Part shown: positions 33,941-43,163 of the stretch, in pieces
Numbering within the stretch: the first letter of the stretch is position 1
Layout: each line of letters starts with the position of its first letter
Assembly (NCBI GenBank): GCA_910586715.1
Contig: CAJUJG010000004.1
Span: forward strand, 53,302 to 117,301
Length of the DNA: 64,000 nucleotides
DNA from: an uncultured Lachnospiraceae bacterium
GTDB lineage: Bacteria; Bacillota; Clostridia; Lachnospirales; Lachnospiraceae
Direction: 5' to 3'
Program-made: the position numbers and the translations under genes
Notes under the pieces: model-generated
Seen by the model: the letters and a program-made list of their open reading frames with translations, nothing else
Database searches by the model: none
Told to the model about the DNA's origin: nothing

Positions 33941-34585
33941 TTAATCATCCAAAGAAACCAATCCATTCCGAATACAAAAAACTGCAGCCTGTGTACGGTC
34001 ACTACATTCAATCTTTCTAAAAATATTGGATAAATGATTCTTTACTGTCCTCTCACTAATATAAAGCTTACTGCCAATATCCTTATTCAATAATCCCGCC
34101 GCTACAAGCTTTAAAACCTCAACTTCTCTATTCGAAAGAGATTCAACTTTCTCTCTATCCAAATCACGCGCAATCAGTTTAGAATTTAAAACAGGAATCA
34201 TACTAGGCTGTATAAATTTTTCACCTTCATAGACACAATGAATCGCCCGAATCAACTCATGTGAATCCGAATCCTTCAAAAGATAACCGTCCGCCCCCAT
34301 ATCAAGAGATTTAATTAAATATTCCATTTCACTATGTACTGTAAGCATTAAAATCCTGGGACAGATTTTCTTCCTCACAAGAATTTCTAAAACCTCCATC
34401 CCATTAATATCCGGCATATTAATATCAAGCAGCAAAACATCAGGTTTTCTGTAACGCAATTTTTCGATACACTCATTCCCATTATCAGCCTCATCAATAA
34501 CACGAATTCGATTATCAAATTCGATCAGATTTTTCAATCCCTCACGAACCATTTTATGATCATCAGCTATCATAACATGAATCAT
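33941..34585 (-). CDS. NarL/LuxR-type response regulator
   Basis: A 214-residue regulator. The receiver domain has the acidic pair in MIADDHKMVREG, the phosphorylated Asp in VLLLDINMPDINGMEVL (about residue 54), Thr in MLTVHSEM and Lys in YLLKDSDSH. The C-terminal LuxR helix-turn-helix (LSNREVEVLKLVAAG to ERTVKNHLSNIFRKI) binds DNA. It is 38 bp downstream of the kinase gene, the two forming a DegS/DegU-like pair. The target genes are unknown. Confidence 0.93.
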   Translation of the reverse strand: MIHVMIADDHKMVREGLKNLIEFDNRIRVIDEADNGNECIEKLRYRKPDVLLLDINMPDINGMEVLEILVRKKICPRILMLTVHSEMEYLIKSLDMGADGYLLKDSDSHELIRAIHCVYEGEKFIQPSMIPVLNSKLIARDLDREKVESLSNREVEVLKLVAAGLLNKDIGSKLYISERTVKNHLSNIFRKIECSDRTQAAVFCIRNGLVSLDD

Positions 34586-34623
34586 AATACAAAACCTCTT
34601 TTACCAATATTTTAACAAAATTT

Positions 34624-35247
34624 CTAAATTGAAACCGGAATCATCACATGAATAGATGTACCTCTTTCATTTGAAATAATTTCCATTTCTCCTGACAGCA
34701 ATTCAACCCGCTCCTTCATAATAGAAAGTCCAAAATGATTACCAACAATCCTGCTGTTAAATCCAACTCCATCATCAGCAATTGAAATATTAATCTTATC
34801 ACTATTATGTTTCACAAAAACAAATACCTTCTTCGCCTTAGAATGCTTCATTATATTCTGACAAGCCTCATTTACAATACGATAAACAGATAACGCCGTA
34901 ACACCATCCGTCATACTGACATTATCGACATCAAAATGCACATCATATCCCTCTTCATTAAGCTTGTCATGCAATCTTTCAAATGCAGCATCATATCCAA
35001 TATCATCAAAAATCATCGGACGCAAATCATAGATTGTATCACGAACGCCGTCCATAATCAATCGAACCTGCTTTTTTGCCAAAGCAAGCTCCAATTTTGC
35101 CTGCACAAGATCCTGGTCCATATAAAGCATTGCAAGCTCTAGCTTTTGCGACAAACATACAATATCCTGAACTGTATCATCATGCAGCTTTTCCGCTATC
35201 CTTTTTCTCTCCGCCTCCTGCATACGAAGAATTTCCTTATTATACAT
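34624..35247 (-). CDS. Cytosolic HisKA_3-type sensor kinase (DegS-like, short)
   Basis: A 207-residue histidine kinase. The H-box is RIAEKLHDDTVQDIVCL with the phosphorylated His near residue 21. The ATPase domain shows VNEACQNIMKHSKA (N box), ADDGVGFNS (G1) and HFGLSIMKERVELL. There is no sensor or membrane domain before the H-box, unlike DegS (about 385 residues), so it must sense a cytoplasmic partner or be activated by another protein. The gene lies 17 bp after rsmG. Confidence 0.9.
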   Translation of the reverse strand: MYNKEILRMQEAERKRIAEKLHDDTVQDIVCLSQKLELAMLYMDQDLVQAKLELALAKKQVRLIMDGVRDTIYDLRPMIFDDIGYDAAFERLHDKLNEEGYDVHFDVDNVSMTDGVTALSVYRIVNEACQNIMKHSKAKKVFVFVKHNSDKINISIADDGVGFNSRIVGNHFGLSIMKERVELLSGEMEIISNERGTSIHVMIPVSI

Positions 35248-35264
35248 TTATAATCCCCCTGTTC

Positions 35265-35993
35265 TTATAATGGCTCTTTTGTTGGAATTCCAGCCTTGCG
35301 CGGATATTTTTTCGGCGTATCCTTCACTTTTTGTATTACAACAAGATTTCTGTAAATATTGGAGTTAGGTAAAACAAACTCAATCTGATTCAATAGTGTT
35401 CCGCCAAGTAAACAAACCGCTTTTTCGGCAGCAGTCACCTCCTCTGCAATTTTTTCTGACTTATAAGAAATAAAATATCCTCCTGTTTTTACATACGGAA
35501 TACAATATTCCGACAAAGAAGACAAATTTGCAACGGCGCGCGAAACACAGACATCAAAATGCTCCCGAAGCAAATTTGGCTTTGCAAAATCCTCTGCTCT
35601 TCCATGTATTGCATTAATCTCCTTCAGTTCAAGCTCATCAATTACTTTATTCAAAAACTTTACCCGTTTTCCCAAAGAATCCAACAAAGTAATCTTTAAA
35701 TTTGGAAAAGCAATCTTTAACGGAATTCCCGGAAAACCTGCACCCGTACCAATATCCGCAATTAAAAGCGATTTTGTACAATCAATCGCCCTACAAAGCG
35801 AAAGGCTGTCCAAAAAGTGTTTTGTACAAACCTCCTCAAATTCTGTAATTGCCGTCAAATTCATAAAATTGTTCCACTCAATCAAAAGCTCATAATAGCG
35901 CAAAAACTGCCTAAGCTGAGTATCACTCATCTTTAATCCAAACTCTTCCAATCCGCCTTTAAAAGAAATAAGATCATATTTATCAAAATCCAT
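35265..35993 (-). CDS. rsmG: 16S rRNA (guanine527-N7)-methyltransferase
   Basis: A 242-residue SAM-dependent methyltransferase (GidB) that modifies G527 in the 530 loop of 16S rRNA. The SAM site IADIGTGAGFPGIPLKIAFP and the following TLLDSLGKRVKFL are typical, as is CVSRAVANLSSL. The ATG follows GGGGG. It lies 40 bp downstream of mnmG, the usual order. Confidence 0.96.
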   Translation of the reverse strand: MDFDKYDLISFKGGLEEFGLKMSDTQLRQFLRYYELLIEWNNFMNLTAITEFEEVCTKHFLDSLSLCRAIDCTKSLLIADIGTGAGFPGIPLKIAFPNLKITLLDSLGKRVKFLNKVIDELELKEINAIHGRAEDFAKPNLLREHFDVCVSRAVANLSSLSEYCIPYVKTGGYFISYKSEKIAEEVTAAEKAVCLLGGTLLNQIEFVLPNSNIYRNLVVIQKVKDTPKKYPRKAGIPTKEPL

Positions 35994-36033
35994 TCACTTC
36001 CCCCTTATCTATATTATTTGCAATATATTTATC

Positions 36034-37932
36034 CTATTGCTCACGCAGATAAACCAAAAGCACTGAAATATCCGCAGGAGAAACACCGCTGATTCGCGAT
36101 GCCTGACCCACTGAAACAGGTTTCATCTTCTTTAATTTCTGTCTCGCTTCAAGCCGCAGACTTCCAATCGAATCATAGTCAATATCCACAGGTATTTTTT
36201 TCTTTTCCATTTTTTTATACTGTTCTACCTGCTTAAGCTGTCTGCTGATATAACCTTCATATTTTATTTCAATATTAACCTGCTCAATCACATTATCGGG
36301 AAGCCATTTCCGTTCCTTATCAATTGTAGCCAAAGATTCATAAGAAAGTTCCGGACGACACATTAATTCCGCAAGCGTAGCGCTTGTTTTTAACGGCGAA
36401 CTTCCTTGAGAAATCAAAAAATCCTGATATTCCTTCGCCGCACCAATAGAAGTATTCTTTAGCCGCTCAATTTCCTTTTCCGTCATATACTTCTTTGCCA
36501 GCATTTCGTCCATCTCAATTTTCGATACAAGTCCTACCTGAAATCCAATTTTTCGAAGACGTAAATCCGCATTATCCTGCCGCAATAAAAGTCGGTACTC
36601 CGCACGCGAAGTCATCATCCGGTATGGCTCAAAATTCTCCTTTGTCACCAAATCATCAATCAGCACGCCGATATACGCCTGTGAACGGTCAAGTACAATC
36701 TGTTCTTTCTCCTGAATAAAGAGCGATGCATTGATTCCGGCAATCAAACCTTGTGCCGCCGCTTCTTCATAACCGCTGCTCCCGTTAAACTGCCCGCCGC
36801 TGAAAAGACCCAAAATCCGCTTAAATTCAAGCGTCGGATAAAGCTGCTCCGGATTGATGCAGTCATACTCAATCGCATAAGCATTTTTCACAATTTTACA
36901 ATGCTCAAGTCCCGGAACCGTACGATACATAGAAAGCTGAACATCCTCCGGTAACGACGAGCTCATTCCTCCCACATACATCTCATTTGTATGAAGTCCT
37001 TCCGGTTCAATAAATACCTGATGCCGCTCTTTATCCGCAAACTTAACCACCTTGTCCTCAATGGACGGACAGTAACGCGGTCCCGTTCCCTCAATAATCC
37101 CTGCATAAATCGGTGAACGGTCGAGATTCGCCCGGATAATATCATGCGTCTTTTCATTCGTATAAGTCAGCCAGCATGAAACCTGATCAATCTGTACATC
37201 ATCAGGATTTGTCGAAAATGAAAATGGAACAACCTTCTCATCTCCAAGCTGCTCCTCCATTTTGTCAAAATCAATTGATCGTTTATCCATTCTTGCAGGC
37301 GTTCCTGTCTTAAATCTACGCATCTCCACACCAAGAGATACCAAAGAATCCGTCAGATAATTTGCCGCCTGCAGACCATTTGGTCCCGTATATGTAATCG
37401 CTTCCCCACACAGACAACGCGCTTTTAAATAAGTACCCGTACAAAGAATAACCGCCTTTGCCTCATAGACAGCACCCGTATATGTTTTCACACCTGTTAT
37501 TTTTTTAACATATTGTCCTCCCTGTGCGGACAAATCCTCTGCTAAAAGCTCCACAACCTCGGACTGCTTAATTGTCAAATGCTCCTGATTTTCAAGAACC
37601 TTGCGCATCGCTCTCGAATACTCCGCCTTATCAGCCTGCGCCCTAAGCGAATGTACTGCAGGTCCCTTTGAACGATTTAACATTTTCGACTGTATAAAAG
37701 TTTTATCAATCACCTTTCCCATTTCGCCGCCAAGCGCGTCAATTTCACGTACCAAATGACCCTTTGACGAACCGCCGATATTTGGATTGCACGGCATTAA
37801 AGCAATACTATCCACACTCACTGTAAAAATTACCGTTTCCATCCCCAATCTGGCACATGCAAGCGCCGCCTCACAACCTGCGTGCCCTGCACCTACTACA
37901 CATACATCTACTTTTTCCCTTATTTCAGACAT
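36034..37932 (-). CDS. mnmG: tRNA uridine-5-carboxymethylaminomethyl modification enzyme MnmG (GidA)
   Basis: A 632-residue FAD protein that, with MnmE, adds carboxymethylaminomethyl groups to wobble U34 of certain tRNAs. The N-terminal FAD site VCVVGAGHAGCEAALA is clear, then MPCNPNIGGSSKGHLVREIDALGG and GTYLKARC, with the C-terminal tRNA-binding region near SVGQASRISGVSPADIS. The length is normal. It lies 119 bp downstream of mnmE. Confidence 0.97.
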   Translation of the reverse strand: MSEIREKVDVCVVGAGHAGCEAALACARLGMETVIFTVSVDSIALMPCNPNIGGSSKGHLVREIDALGGEMGKVIDKTFIQSKMLNRSKGPAVHSLRAQADKAEYSRAMRKVLENQEHLTIKQSEVVELLAEDLSAQGGQYVKKITGVKTYTGAVYEAKAVILCTGTYLKARCLCGEAITYTGPNGLQAANYLTDSLVSLGVEMRRFKTGTPARMDKRSIDFDKMEEQLGDEKVVPFSFSTNPDDVQIDQVSCWLTYTNEKTHDIIRANLDRSPIYAGIIEGTGPRYCPSIEDKVVKFADKERHQVFIEPEGLHTNEMYVGGMSSSLPEDVQLSMYRTVPGLEHCKIVKNAYAIEYDCINPEQLYPTLEFKRILGLFSGGQFNGSSGYEEAAAQGLIAGINASLFIQEKEQIVLDRSQAYIGVLIDDLVTKENFEPYRMMTSRAEYRLLLRQDNADLRLRKIGFQVGLVSKIEMDEMLAKKYMTEKEIERLKNTSIGAAKEYQDFLISQGSSPLKTSATLAELMCRPELSYESLATIDKERKWLPDNVIEQVNIEIKYEGYISRQLKQVEQYKKMEKKKIPVDIDYDSIGSLRLEARQKLKKMKPVSVGQASRISGVSPADISVLLVYLREQ

Positions 37933-38051
37933 TCTATCAGTTCCTCTTTCCTACACTTCCCCAACAAGTATAAATTCATTATCAAACAGTACCATTGTAT
38001 TACATAATTTCATACACGTCAAACTTCCCATAGCATATACAATCACTGATT

Positions 38052-39446
38052 TTATTTCCCCATACAAAATTTAGAAAATATCTCATTTACAACATCTTCT
38101 CCAACTTCTTCCCCAATAATCCGCCCAAGCGCCGCGTAGGCACTCATCAAATCAATTGAATAAAAATCCTCCGGCATATGATCGACTAAACTATGAAGTA
38201 CCAATTCCATACTTTCATAAGCTTCAAACAATGCCTCCTTATGCCGTCCATTTGTAATATAAATCTCATCATTTATTACAATCTCTCCGCCAAAAAACAT
38301 ATCTTTAATTGCATCTTCAAACTCATCCATTCCAACGTTTTCTTTTGTAGACGTTTTTATAATGCGTAGATTTTTATTTTCTGACACAAGTGTCATTAAT
38401 TCATTCTCATTAACAATCTGCTTTAAATCTGTTTTATTCAGCAAAACAACTACCTTTTTATCGGAAATTAATTTGACAATCTCAATATCATTTTCATCCA
38501 ATTCCCGTGATGCATCGACCACATATATTATCAAATCCGCATTATCTGCGTATTTTCTAGCCTTTTCAACACCAATCTTTTCTACCTCGTCATCCGTATC
38601 ACGAATACCTGCCGTATCAATAATATTCAAACCTAAACCATTTAACTTTATGGATTCCTCAAGCACATCACGCGTAGTACCTGCAACACTTGTAACAATC
38701 GCTCTTTCTTCTCCAACTAAAAGATTTAAAAGAGAAGATTTTCCTACATTCGGCTTTCCTACAATAACCGTATTGATACCATCTTTTAAAAGTTTTCCAT
38801 TATCTGCACTGTCAATTAATTTTTTTATATCGTCTTTCACAGACAATACCGTTTGTTCCAGTTTTTCTCGATATCCGTCAAGACTAATATGCTCCGGATC
38901 ATCAATTGCCGATTCAATAAAAGCAATCTCATATAAAATATCATCACGCAGTGCTTTCACCTTATCAAAAACCAAACCTTTCAGCTGATTTACGGATGCC
39001 TTCATCGCAAACTCATTTTTAGAATGAATCAGATCCATAACAGCCTCAGCTTTTGATAAATCAATTCTTCCATTTAAAAAAGCACGCTTAGTAAATTCAC
39101 CCGGTTCCGCTAACCGACAACCGTTTCGAATTACAGTTTCCAAAATCTTTGTCATCACAAGCACACCGCCGTGACAATCAATTTCCACCGTATCTTCCTT
39201 TGTATACGTATTTGGCGCTTTCATCACAGCAACCATTACTTCATCAATCAGCTCATCCTGATCATAAATAAATCCATAATGAATCGTATGACTCTCCACA
39301 TCCGCAAGCTGTTTTTTCCCCGACTTTGAATGGTAAATCTTATCCGTAACCGCAATTGCCTTATCACCGCTAATTCGTACAATTCCAATCCCTGAATCAC
39401 TCATCGCCGTAGCAATCGCTGCAATTGTATCTGTTTCCGACATCAT
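38052..39446 (-). CDS. mnmE: tRNA modification GTPase MnmE (TrmE)
   Basis: A 464-residue GTPase partner of MnmG. The N-terminal folate-binding domain (DTIAAIATAMSDSGIGIVRISG) is followed by a helical region and an inserted G domain: G1 VGKPNVGKSSLLNLL, G2 GTTRDVLEE, G3 IIDTAGIRDT, and G4 LLNKTDLK. It ends with the catalytic FCMGK Cys motif. The ATG at 39446 follows GGAG at a seven-base distance. It lies after the jag terminator and so probably has its own promoter. Confidence 0.97.
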   Translation of the reverse strand: MMSETDTIAAIATAMSDSGIGIVRISGDKAIAVTDKIYHSKSGKKQLADVESHTIHYGFIYDQDELIDEVMVAVMKAPNTYTKEDTVEIDCHGGVLVMTKILETVIRNGCRLAEPGEFTKRAFLNGRIDLSKAEAVMDLIHSKNEFAMKASVNQLKGLVFDKVKALRDDILYEIAFIESAIDDPEHISLDGYREKLEQTVLSVKDDIKKLIDSADNGKLLKDGINTVIVGKPNVGKSSLLNLLVGEERAIVTSVAGTTRDVLEESIKLNGLGLNIIDTAGIRDTDDEVEKIGVEKARKYADNADLIIYVVDASRELDENDIEIVKLISDKKVVVLLNKTDLKQIVNENELMTLVSENKNLRIIKTSTKENVGMDEFEDAIKDMFFGGEIVINDEIYITNGRHKEALFEAYESMELVLHSLVDHMPEDFYSIDLMSAYAALGRIIGEEVGEDVVNEIFSKFCMGK

Positions 39447-39516
39447 AAATATGCTCCTTCCACAGTTCTATATCTGCTTTTTCCCATTTATAACAATCAT
39501 TTAACATTCTAATTAT

Positions 39517-39550
39517 AAAAAAAGAACCCTGTTTTTACAAGGTTCTTTTT
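39517..39550 (-). terminator. Terminator between jag and mnmE
   Basis: AAAAAGAACC and GGTTCTTTTT pair over 10 bases with a short loop; an A-run on the plus strand gives the T-run after the minus-strand stem. Confidence 0.82.
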
Positions 39551-39569
39551 ATAAAGTTCAAAACTACTC

Positions 39570-39706
39570 GTGACAGTTCAGCCTTCGGCTTCCTGTTACA
39601 AGCATCAAACCATGCAAAATCGCTTTGTGGTGGCTTGATGCATCTCTACCACTACACTGTCTCACGGACCTTGCAGTATATGCAAAGTCCTGGACTGAAC
39701 TGTTAC
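39570..39706 (-). repeat. Branched palindromic element in the jag 3' region
   Basis: Outer arms GTGACAGTTCAG (39570-39581) and CTGAACTGTTAC (39695-39706) enclose two long hairpins: GCATCAAACCA...TGGCTTGATGC (39602-39641) and GGACCTTGCA...TGCAAAGTCC (39666-39690). Both inner stems pair without mismatch only in the minus-strand RNA, through G-U pairs. It may be a MITE-like repeat or a structured RNA. Confidence 0.55.
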
Positions 39707-39708
39707 AA

Positions 39709-40635
39709 TTATTCCTCTGATTCAGAAGAACTATTGGAAGTTGTCTGTGTATTTTCATTGCTGTCATTTTTATAATCTTTATTGTAATTCTTACGATAAC
39801 CACCGCGATTGCTTCCATATCCGCCTCTGTTATAACCGCCGCGATTGCTTCCATATCCGCCTCTGTTATAACCGCCCCTTTCAGAATAATTACCGTCTCT
39901 CTTCGGAACTACCACAACACGTCTGAATGGTTCTTCACCTTCACTGTGCGTCGTAACATACTTGTCATTTTGAAGCGCTGAATGTATAATTCTCCGCTCA
40001 TAAGGATTCATAGGCTCTAAGGAAACCGATCTTCTTGTTCTCTTCACCTTATAAGAAATATTCTTAGCGAGATTTTCAAGTGTCTCTTTCCGTCTTTCCC
40101 TGTAGTTCTCAGTATCAACCTTCACTCTGATATACTCGCCTGTTCCCTTATTTACAACAAGAGAAATCAGGTACTGAAGCGAATCAAGTGTCTGCCCGCG
40201 TTTTCCAATCAAGACACCCATTTCATCACCGCTTAACTCCACATCAAGATTATTGGAATCTTTGTCATATTTAATTTCTGAATTTACCGTCAGATTCATT
40301 GCCCGAAACACATCATCAATAAACTTCTTGGAAACAGATTCCACATCAATATCCACAACATTTGTCACTTCAGGTTTTACGCTTGCAATATTTGTAACAG
40401 CGGATGCTTTCTCTGTCTTTTCAGGTTTTTCAACTTCGATTTTTTCCTGGACAGTACTAGATTCTTCTTTAATTCTTGCCTTAATAATGGCAGGCTTAGC
40501 GCCAATGCTTAAAAATCCTACTTTTCCTTCATCAATTACTTCATAATCAAGCTTATCACTTGGAATAGAAAAATGTGTACACGCTTCTGTAATCGCATCA
40601 TTTTTTGTTTTTCCTCTAAACTCAACGTATTCCAT
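39709..40635 (-). CDS. jag: KhpB/Jag RNA-binding protein
   Basis: A 308-residue protein with the Jag-N domain (EFRGKTKNDAITEACTHF), an Ala/Glu/Lys linker, a KH domain (VLIGKRGQTLDSLQYL) and an R3H domain (YRERRKETLENL to SLEPMNPYERRIIHSALQ). With KhpA it binds small RNAs and affects envelope growth in Firmicutes. An unusual C-terminal tail holds four to five RGG-like repeats (GGYNRGGYGSNRGGY), unlike most Jag proteins, which may add RNA affinity. It is directly after yidC, the standard order. Confidence 0.95.
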   Translation of the reverse strand: MEYVEFRGKTKNDAITEACTHFSIPSDKLDYEVIDEGKVGFLSIGAKPAIIKARIKEESSTVQEKIEVEKPEKTEKASAVTNIASVKPEVTNVVDIDVESVSKKFIDDVFRAMNLTVNSEIKYDKDSNNLDVELSGDEMGVLIGKRGQTLDSLQYLISLVVNKGTGEYIRVKVDTENYRERRKETLENLAKNISYKVKRTRRSVSLEPMNPYERRIIHSALQNDKYVTTHSEGEEPFRRVVVVPKRDGNYSERGGYNRGGYGSNRGGYNRGGYGSNRGGYRKNYNKDYKNDSNENTQTTSNSSSESEE

Positions 40636-40669
40636 TCATAATCCTCCATTCTTAACACAAGTCCGTTTT

Positions 40670-42013
40670 TTACCTGTTATTTTTCTCATTATACTGCTTT
40701 ACCATATTTGCCTTCGATGCAAGACTTCCTGCTTTGGCATTGCTGTTATAATATTCTGTTGATTCCTTTTTTGCTTTTTCTTTTTCTTCCTCCGTCATCG
40801 CAGGTCTCTTTATCGAACTGTTCTGATAAGACGCCCGTGATGAAATATTTTTTGTATTCGTTCTTGCAGCAGCATTTAATTTTGCAGGATCAATTCCCTG
40901 TTTCCGAAGTTTTTCATTATATTTTTCAACATTCTTTGCAATCTCTGCATCAATATCCATTTTATCAATATGCTTATTAATAATTACCTGCTGAATACTA
41001 CGTACAACCGCACCGACAACCCAGTAAAGTCCCATACCTGCAGGAAGTGTTAAACAAAACCATGCTGACATAAGAGGCATCATCGTATTCATCATTTTCA
41101 TTGACTGCTGCATTGCTTCTGCCGTATCGCTCTGCGACTCTTTCTTCTTATTATCATCATTTCCCGTTGCAGCCTGCGGCATCAGCTTATAATTTATCCA
41201 CTGTGTTACTGCCGAAAGTACAGGAATGGCAATTGCGCCTGCAAGTAAAAAATAATTTCCCGCCGCAAACGCTGTCTTGATTGTATCCATCGGAGAATTC
41301 CCAATATTCAATCCAAGAAAATTATTATATATGTCTATAACGCCCCGCTCTGCACCATTTGAAAGAATGATATTTCCGTTATACATCAAATCCGCAAGAC
41401 CGAACTTTTCAGACAAAGCCGCCATATCTGCTGTAGAAGTCTTATTTAATGTATCAATAATCGCATTTTTTGTATTATCTGCAAGAGAAAAATTCTTTGA
41501 AAACATTGCTGCGGCAGATGTTTCCTTCATAAAATCCGCACCGCCGGGCGTACTCATAATTTTATCTGCAAGAACGCCAAATGCTTCACCAATTTTCGTA
41601 ACATATGCCGGCATTGAACTGATTACACGATAAAGTGCAAACAAAATCGGCATTTGTATCAAAAGCTGCAGACAGCTTCCGGAAGGAGACACACCATATT
41701 TTGCATATACTTGCTTTGTCTCCGCATTCATCGCCACAATGGACTCATTATCCTGCTTGCCTTTATATTTCTTCTGAATCGCTGCAATTTCAGGATTCAT
41801 TTTTGCAGAAAGCTTTGAAAATTTCTGCTGCTTAATTGTAAGCGGCATCAGCAGCAAATAAATTACAATTGTAAATAAAATAATTGATAAACCAATATTC
41901 GGAATGCCAATCATGTTAAGCAATTCAAAAATTGCATTCATAATCAGACCAAGCAGCCAGACTATATACTTGAATATCGGAGTTGAATTCTGGGTTAATA
42001 GCATCAAATCCAT
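40670..42013 (-). CDS. yidC: YidC/Oxa1 membrane protein insertase
   Basis: A 447-residue insertase that places proteins into the cytoplasmic membrane with or after SecYEG. The first hydrophobic helix (IVWLLGLIMNAIFELLN) is followed by the conserved region IYLLLMPLTIKQQKFSKLSAKM, a PIL-FALYRVI helix, and the late hydrophobic hairpins with NTMMPLMSAWFCLTLPAGMGLYWVVG. The long basic tail resembles SpoIIIJ-type proteins. The exact start is uncertain; 42013 is preferred because an upstream ATG is too close to AAAGG. Confidence 0.94.
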   Translation of the reverse strand: MDLMLLTQNSTPIFKYIVWLLGLIMNAIFELLNMIGIPNIGLSIILFTIVIYLLLMPLTIKQQKFSKLSAKMNPEIAAIQKKYKGKQDNESIVAMNAETKQVYAKYGVSPSGSCLQLLIQMPILFALYRVISSMPAYVTKIGEAFGVLADKIMSTPGGADFMKETSAAAMFSKNFSLADNTKNAIIDTLNKTSTADMAALSEKFGLADLMYNGNIILSNGAERGVIDIYNNFLGLNIGNSPMDTIKTAFAAGNYFLLAGAIAIPVLSAVTQWINYKLMPQAATGNDDNKKKESQSDTAEAMQQSMKMMNTMMPLMSAWFCLTLPAGMGLYWVVGAVVRSIQQVIINKHIDKMDIDAEIAKNVEKYNEKLRKQGIDPAKLNAAARTNTKNISSRASYQNSSIKRPAMTEEEKEKAKKESTEYYNSNAKAGSLASKANMVKQYNEKNNR

Positions 42014-42037
42014 TTTTATAACCATGCCTTTCTAGCA

Positions 42038-42286
42038 TTAAAACTTATAAAAAGTTTTAATTTCTTTTTTTGTCGGAACCGGATCATAGCCTCCCTTGGA
42101 AAAAGGATTGCACCGAAGTATTCTCCATACAATAAGGAAACCGCCTTTTACAAAACCAAACCGTTCCACTGCCTCAAGTCCATACTGTGAGCAGGAAGGA
42201 AAATAAGGACATTTTGTAGATTTTAGCGGTGACAGGTACTTCCTATAAAATAAAATCAGCCTGATTAAAAGCCTTTTCATCATCAT
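42038..42286 (-). CDS. yidD: Membrane protein insertion efficiency factor YidD
   Basis: An 82-residue small protein with the family signature: ILFYRKYLSPLKSTKCPYFPSCSQYGLEAVERFG and RCNPFSKGGYDPVP (three conserved Cys). It lies between rnpA and yidC with short gaps, as in most Firmicutes. Confidence 0.95.
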   Translation of the reverse strand: MMMKRLLIRLILFYRKYLSPLKSTKCPYFPSCSQYGLEAVERFGFVKGGFLIVWRILRCNPFSKGGYDPVPTKKEIKTFYKF

Positions 42287-42296
42287 AATTACCCTG

Positions 42297-42638
42297 TTAT
42301 TTTTTTAATACATTTCTGTGCAGCTTTGACAGATGCAGCAGCGCACTCTCAATATCGGCATATTTTACCGCGGCTGCACTGGTTCTCGCAATGACTACCA
42401 TGTCTAAACCACTATTAAACATTTCCTCATGTAGTCTGTAGCTTTCTCTCACTAATCTCGTAACATGATGTCTTACGACACTGTTTCCCACCTTTTTGCT
42501 GACTGAAATCCCAAGTCTGTTCTTATTTAAATGATTTTCCAATACATACATTACAAGATATTTGTTAGCATAACTTTTACCGTTGCCATAAACAGTTTTA
42601 AAATCTTTGTTACTCTTCAATGATTCTGAAAACTTCAT
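42297..42638 (-). CDS. rnpA: Ribonuclease P protein component
   Basis: A 113-residue basic protein that assists RNase P RNA in removing tRNA 5' leaders. The conserved NRLGISVSKKVGNSVVRHHVTRLVRES (RNR-like motif) is present and the N-terminus FSESLKSNKDFKTVY is typical. It lies between rpmH and yidD. Confidence 0.96.
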   Translation of the reverse strand: MKFSESLKSNKDFKTVYGNGKSYANKYLVMYVLENHLNKNRLGISVSKKVGNSVVRHHVTRLVRESYRLHEEMFNSGLDMVVIARTSAAAVKYADIESALLHLSKLHRNVLKK

Positions 42639-42681
42639 ATTAAATTCCTTATTTTATGTCAAAATAGAACTGTAGAAAAAA

Positions 42682-42703
42682 AGGTCACACACTCATGTGA
42701 CCT
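42682..42703 (-). terminator. Terminator or attenuator between rpmH and rnpA
   Basis: AGGTCACA and TGTGACCT pair over eight bases and are followed on the minus strand by seven T. It probably limits read-through from rpmH into rnpA. Confidence 0.78.
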
Positions 42704-42708
42704 GTCAA

Positions 42709-42843
42709 TTATGCGGATAATCTCTTTCTTCCTTTTGCACGTCTTGAAGCTAGAACTTTTCTTCCTGCCTTTGTGCTCATTCTTTTCCGAAATCCGTGAA
42801 CCTTTTTTCTTTGTCTTTTCTTAGGCTGAAATGTCATTTTCAT
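42709..42843 (-). CDS. rpmH: 50S ribosomal protein L34
   Basis: A 44-residue basic protein beginning MKMTFQPKKRQRKKVHGF and ending GRKRLSA, the full-length L34. A strong AAGGAGG site lies before its ATG at 42843. It is the first leftward gene from oriC. Confidence 0.98.
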   Translation of the reverse strand: MKMTFQPKKRQRKKVHGFRKRMSTKAGRKVLASRRAKGRKRLSA

Positions 42844-43022
42844 AATCGAAACACCTCCTTCTCACTTTCCTGCCAATTGTCAATAACCCTTCTATATATC
42901 TTGGCAATTCGTATTATACATGTCCAAAAAATGGGCATATAAATACCATGTATTAGAAAATATCGTATCAATTATATAATATCCATCTCCATAAGTCAAC
43001 AAAAAATGCAGATTGTTTGATA

Positions 43023-43115
43023 CAATTTTTTTCAAAGTGGAAATAAACTTTTCACTTCAGCCAATTTTTTTCAAGTGGAAATAAACTTTTCACTTCAGCA
43101 CAATTTTTTTCAAAT
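43023..43115 (+). repeat. Tandem 39-bp repeats at the oriC edge
   Basis: Two 39-bp copies (43023-43061 and 43062-43100) and a partial third share CAATTTTTTTCAA and GTGGAAATAAACTTTTCACTT. Each contains AAGTG...CACTT arms around an AT core. They lie on the rpmH side of the DnaA boxes. Confidence 0.85.
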
Positions 43116-43163
43116 ATTTCTGAAAAAGAATACGTCAACAAAATATTCACAGAAATAATATTT

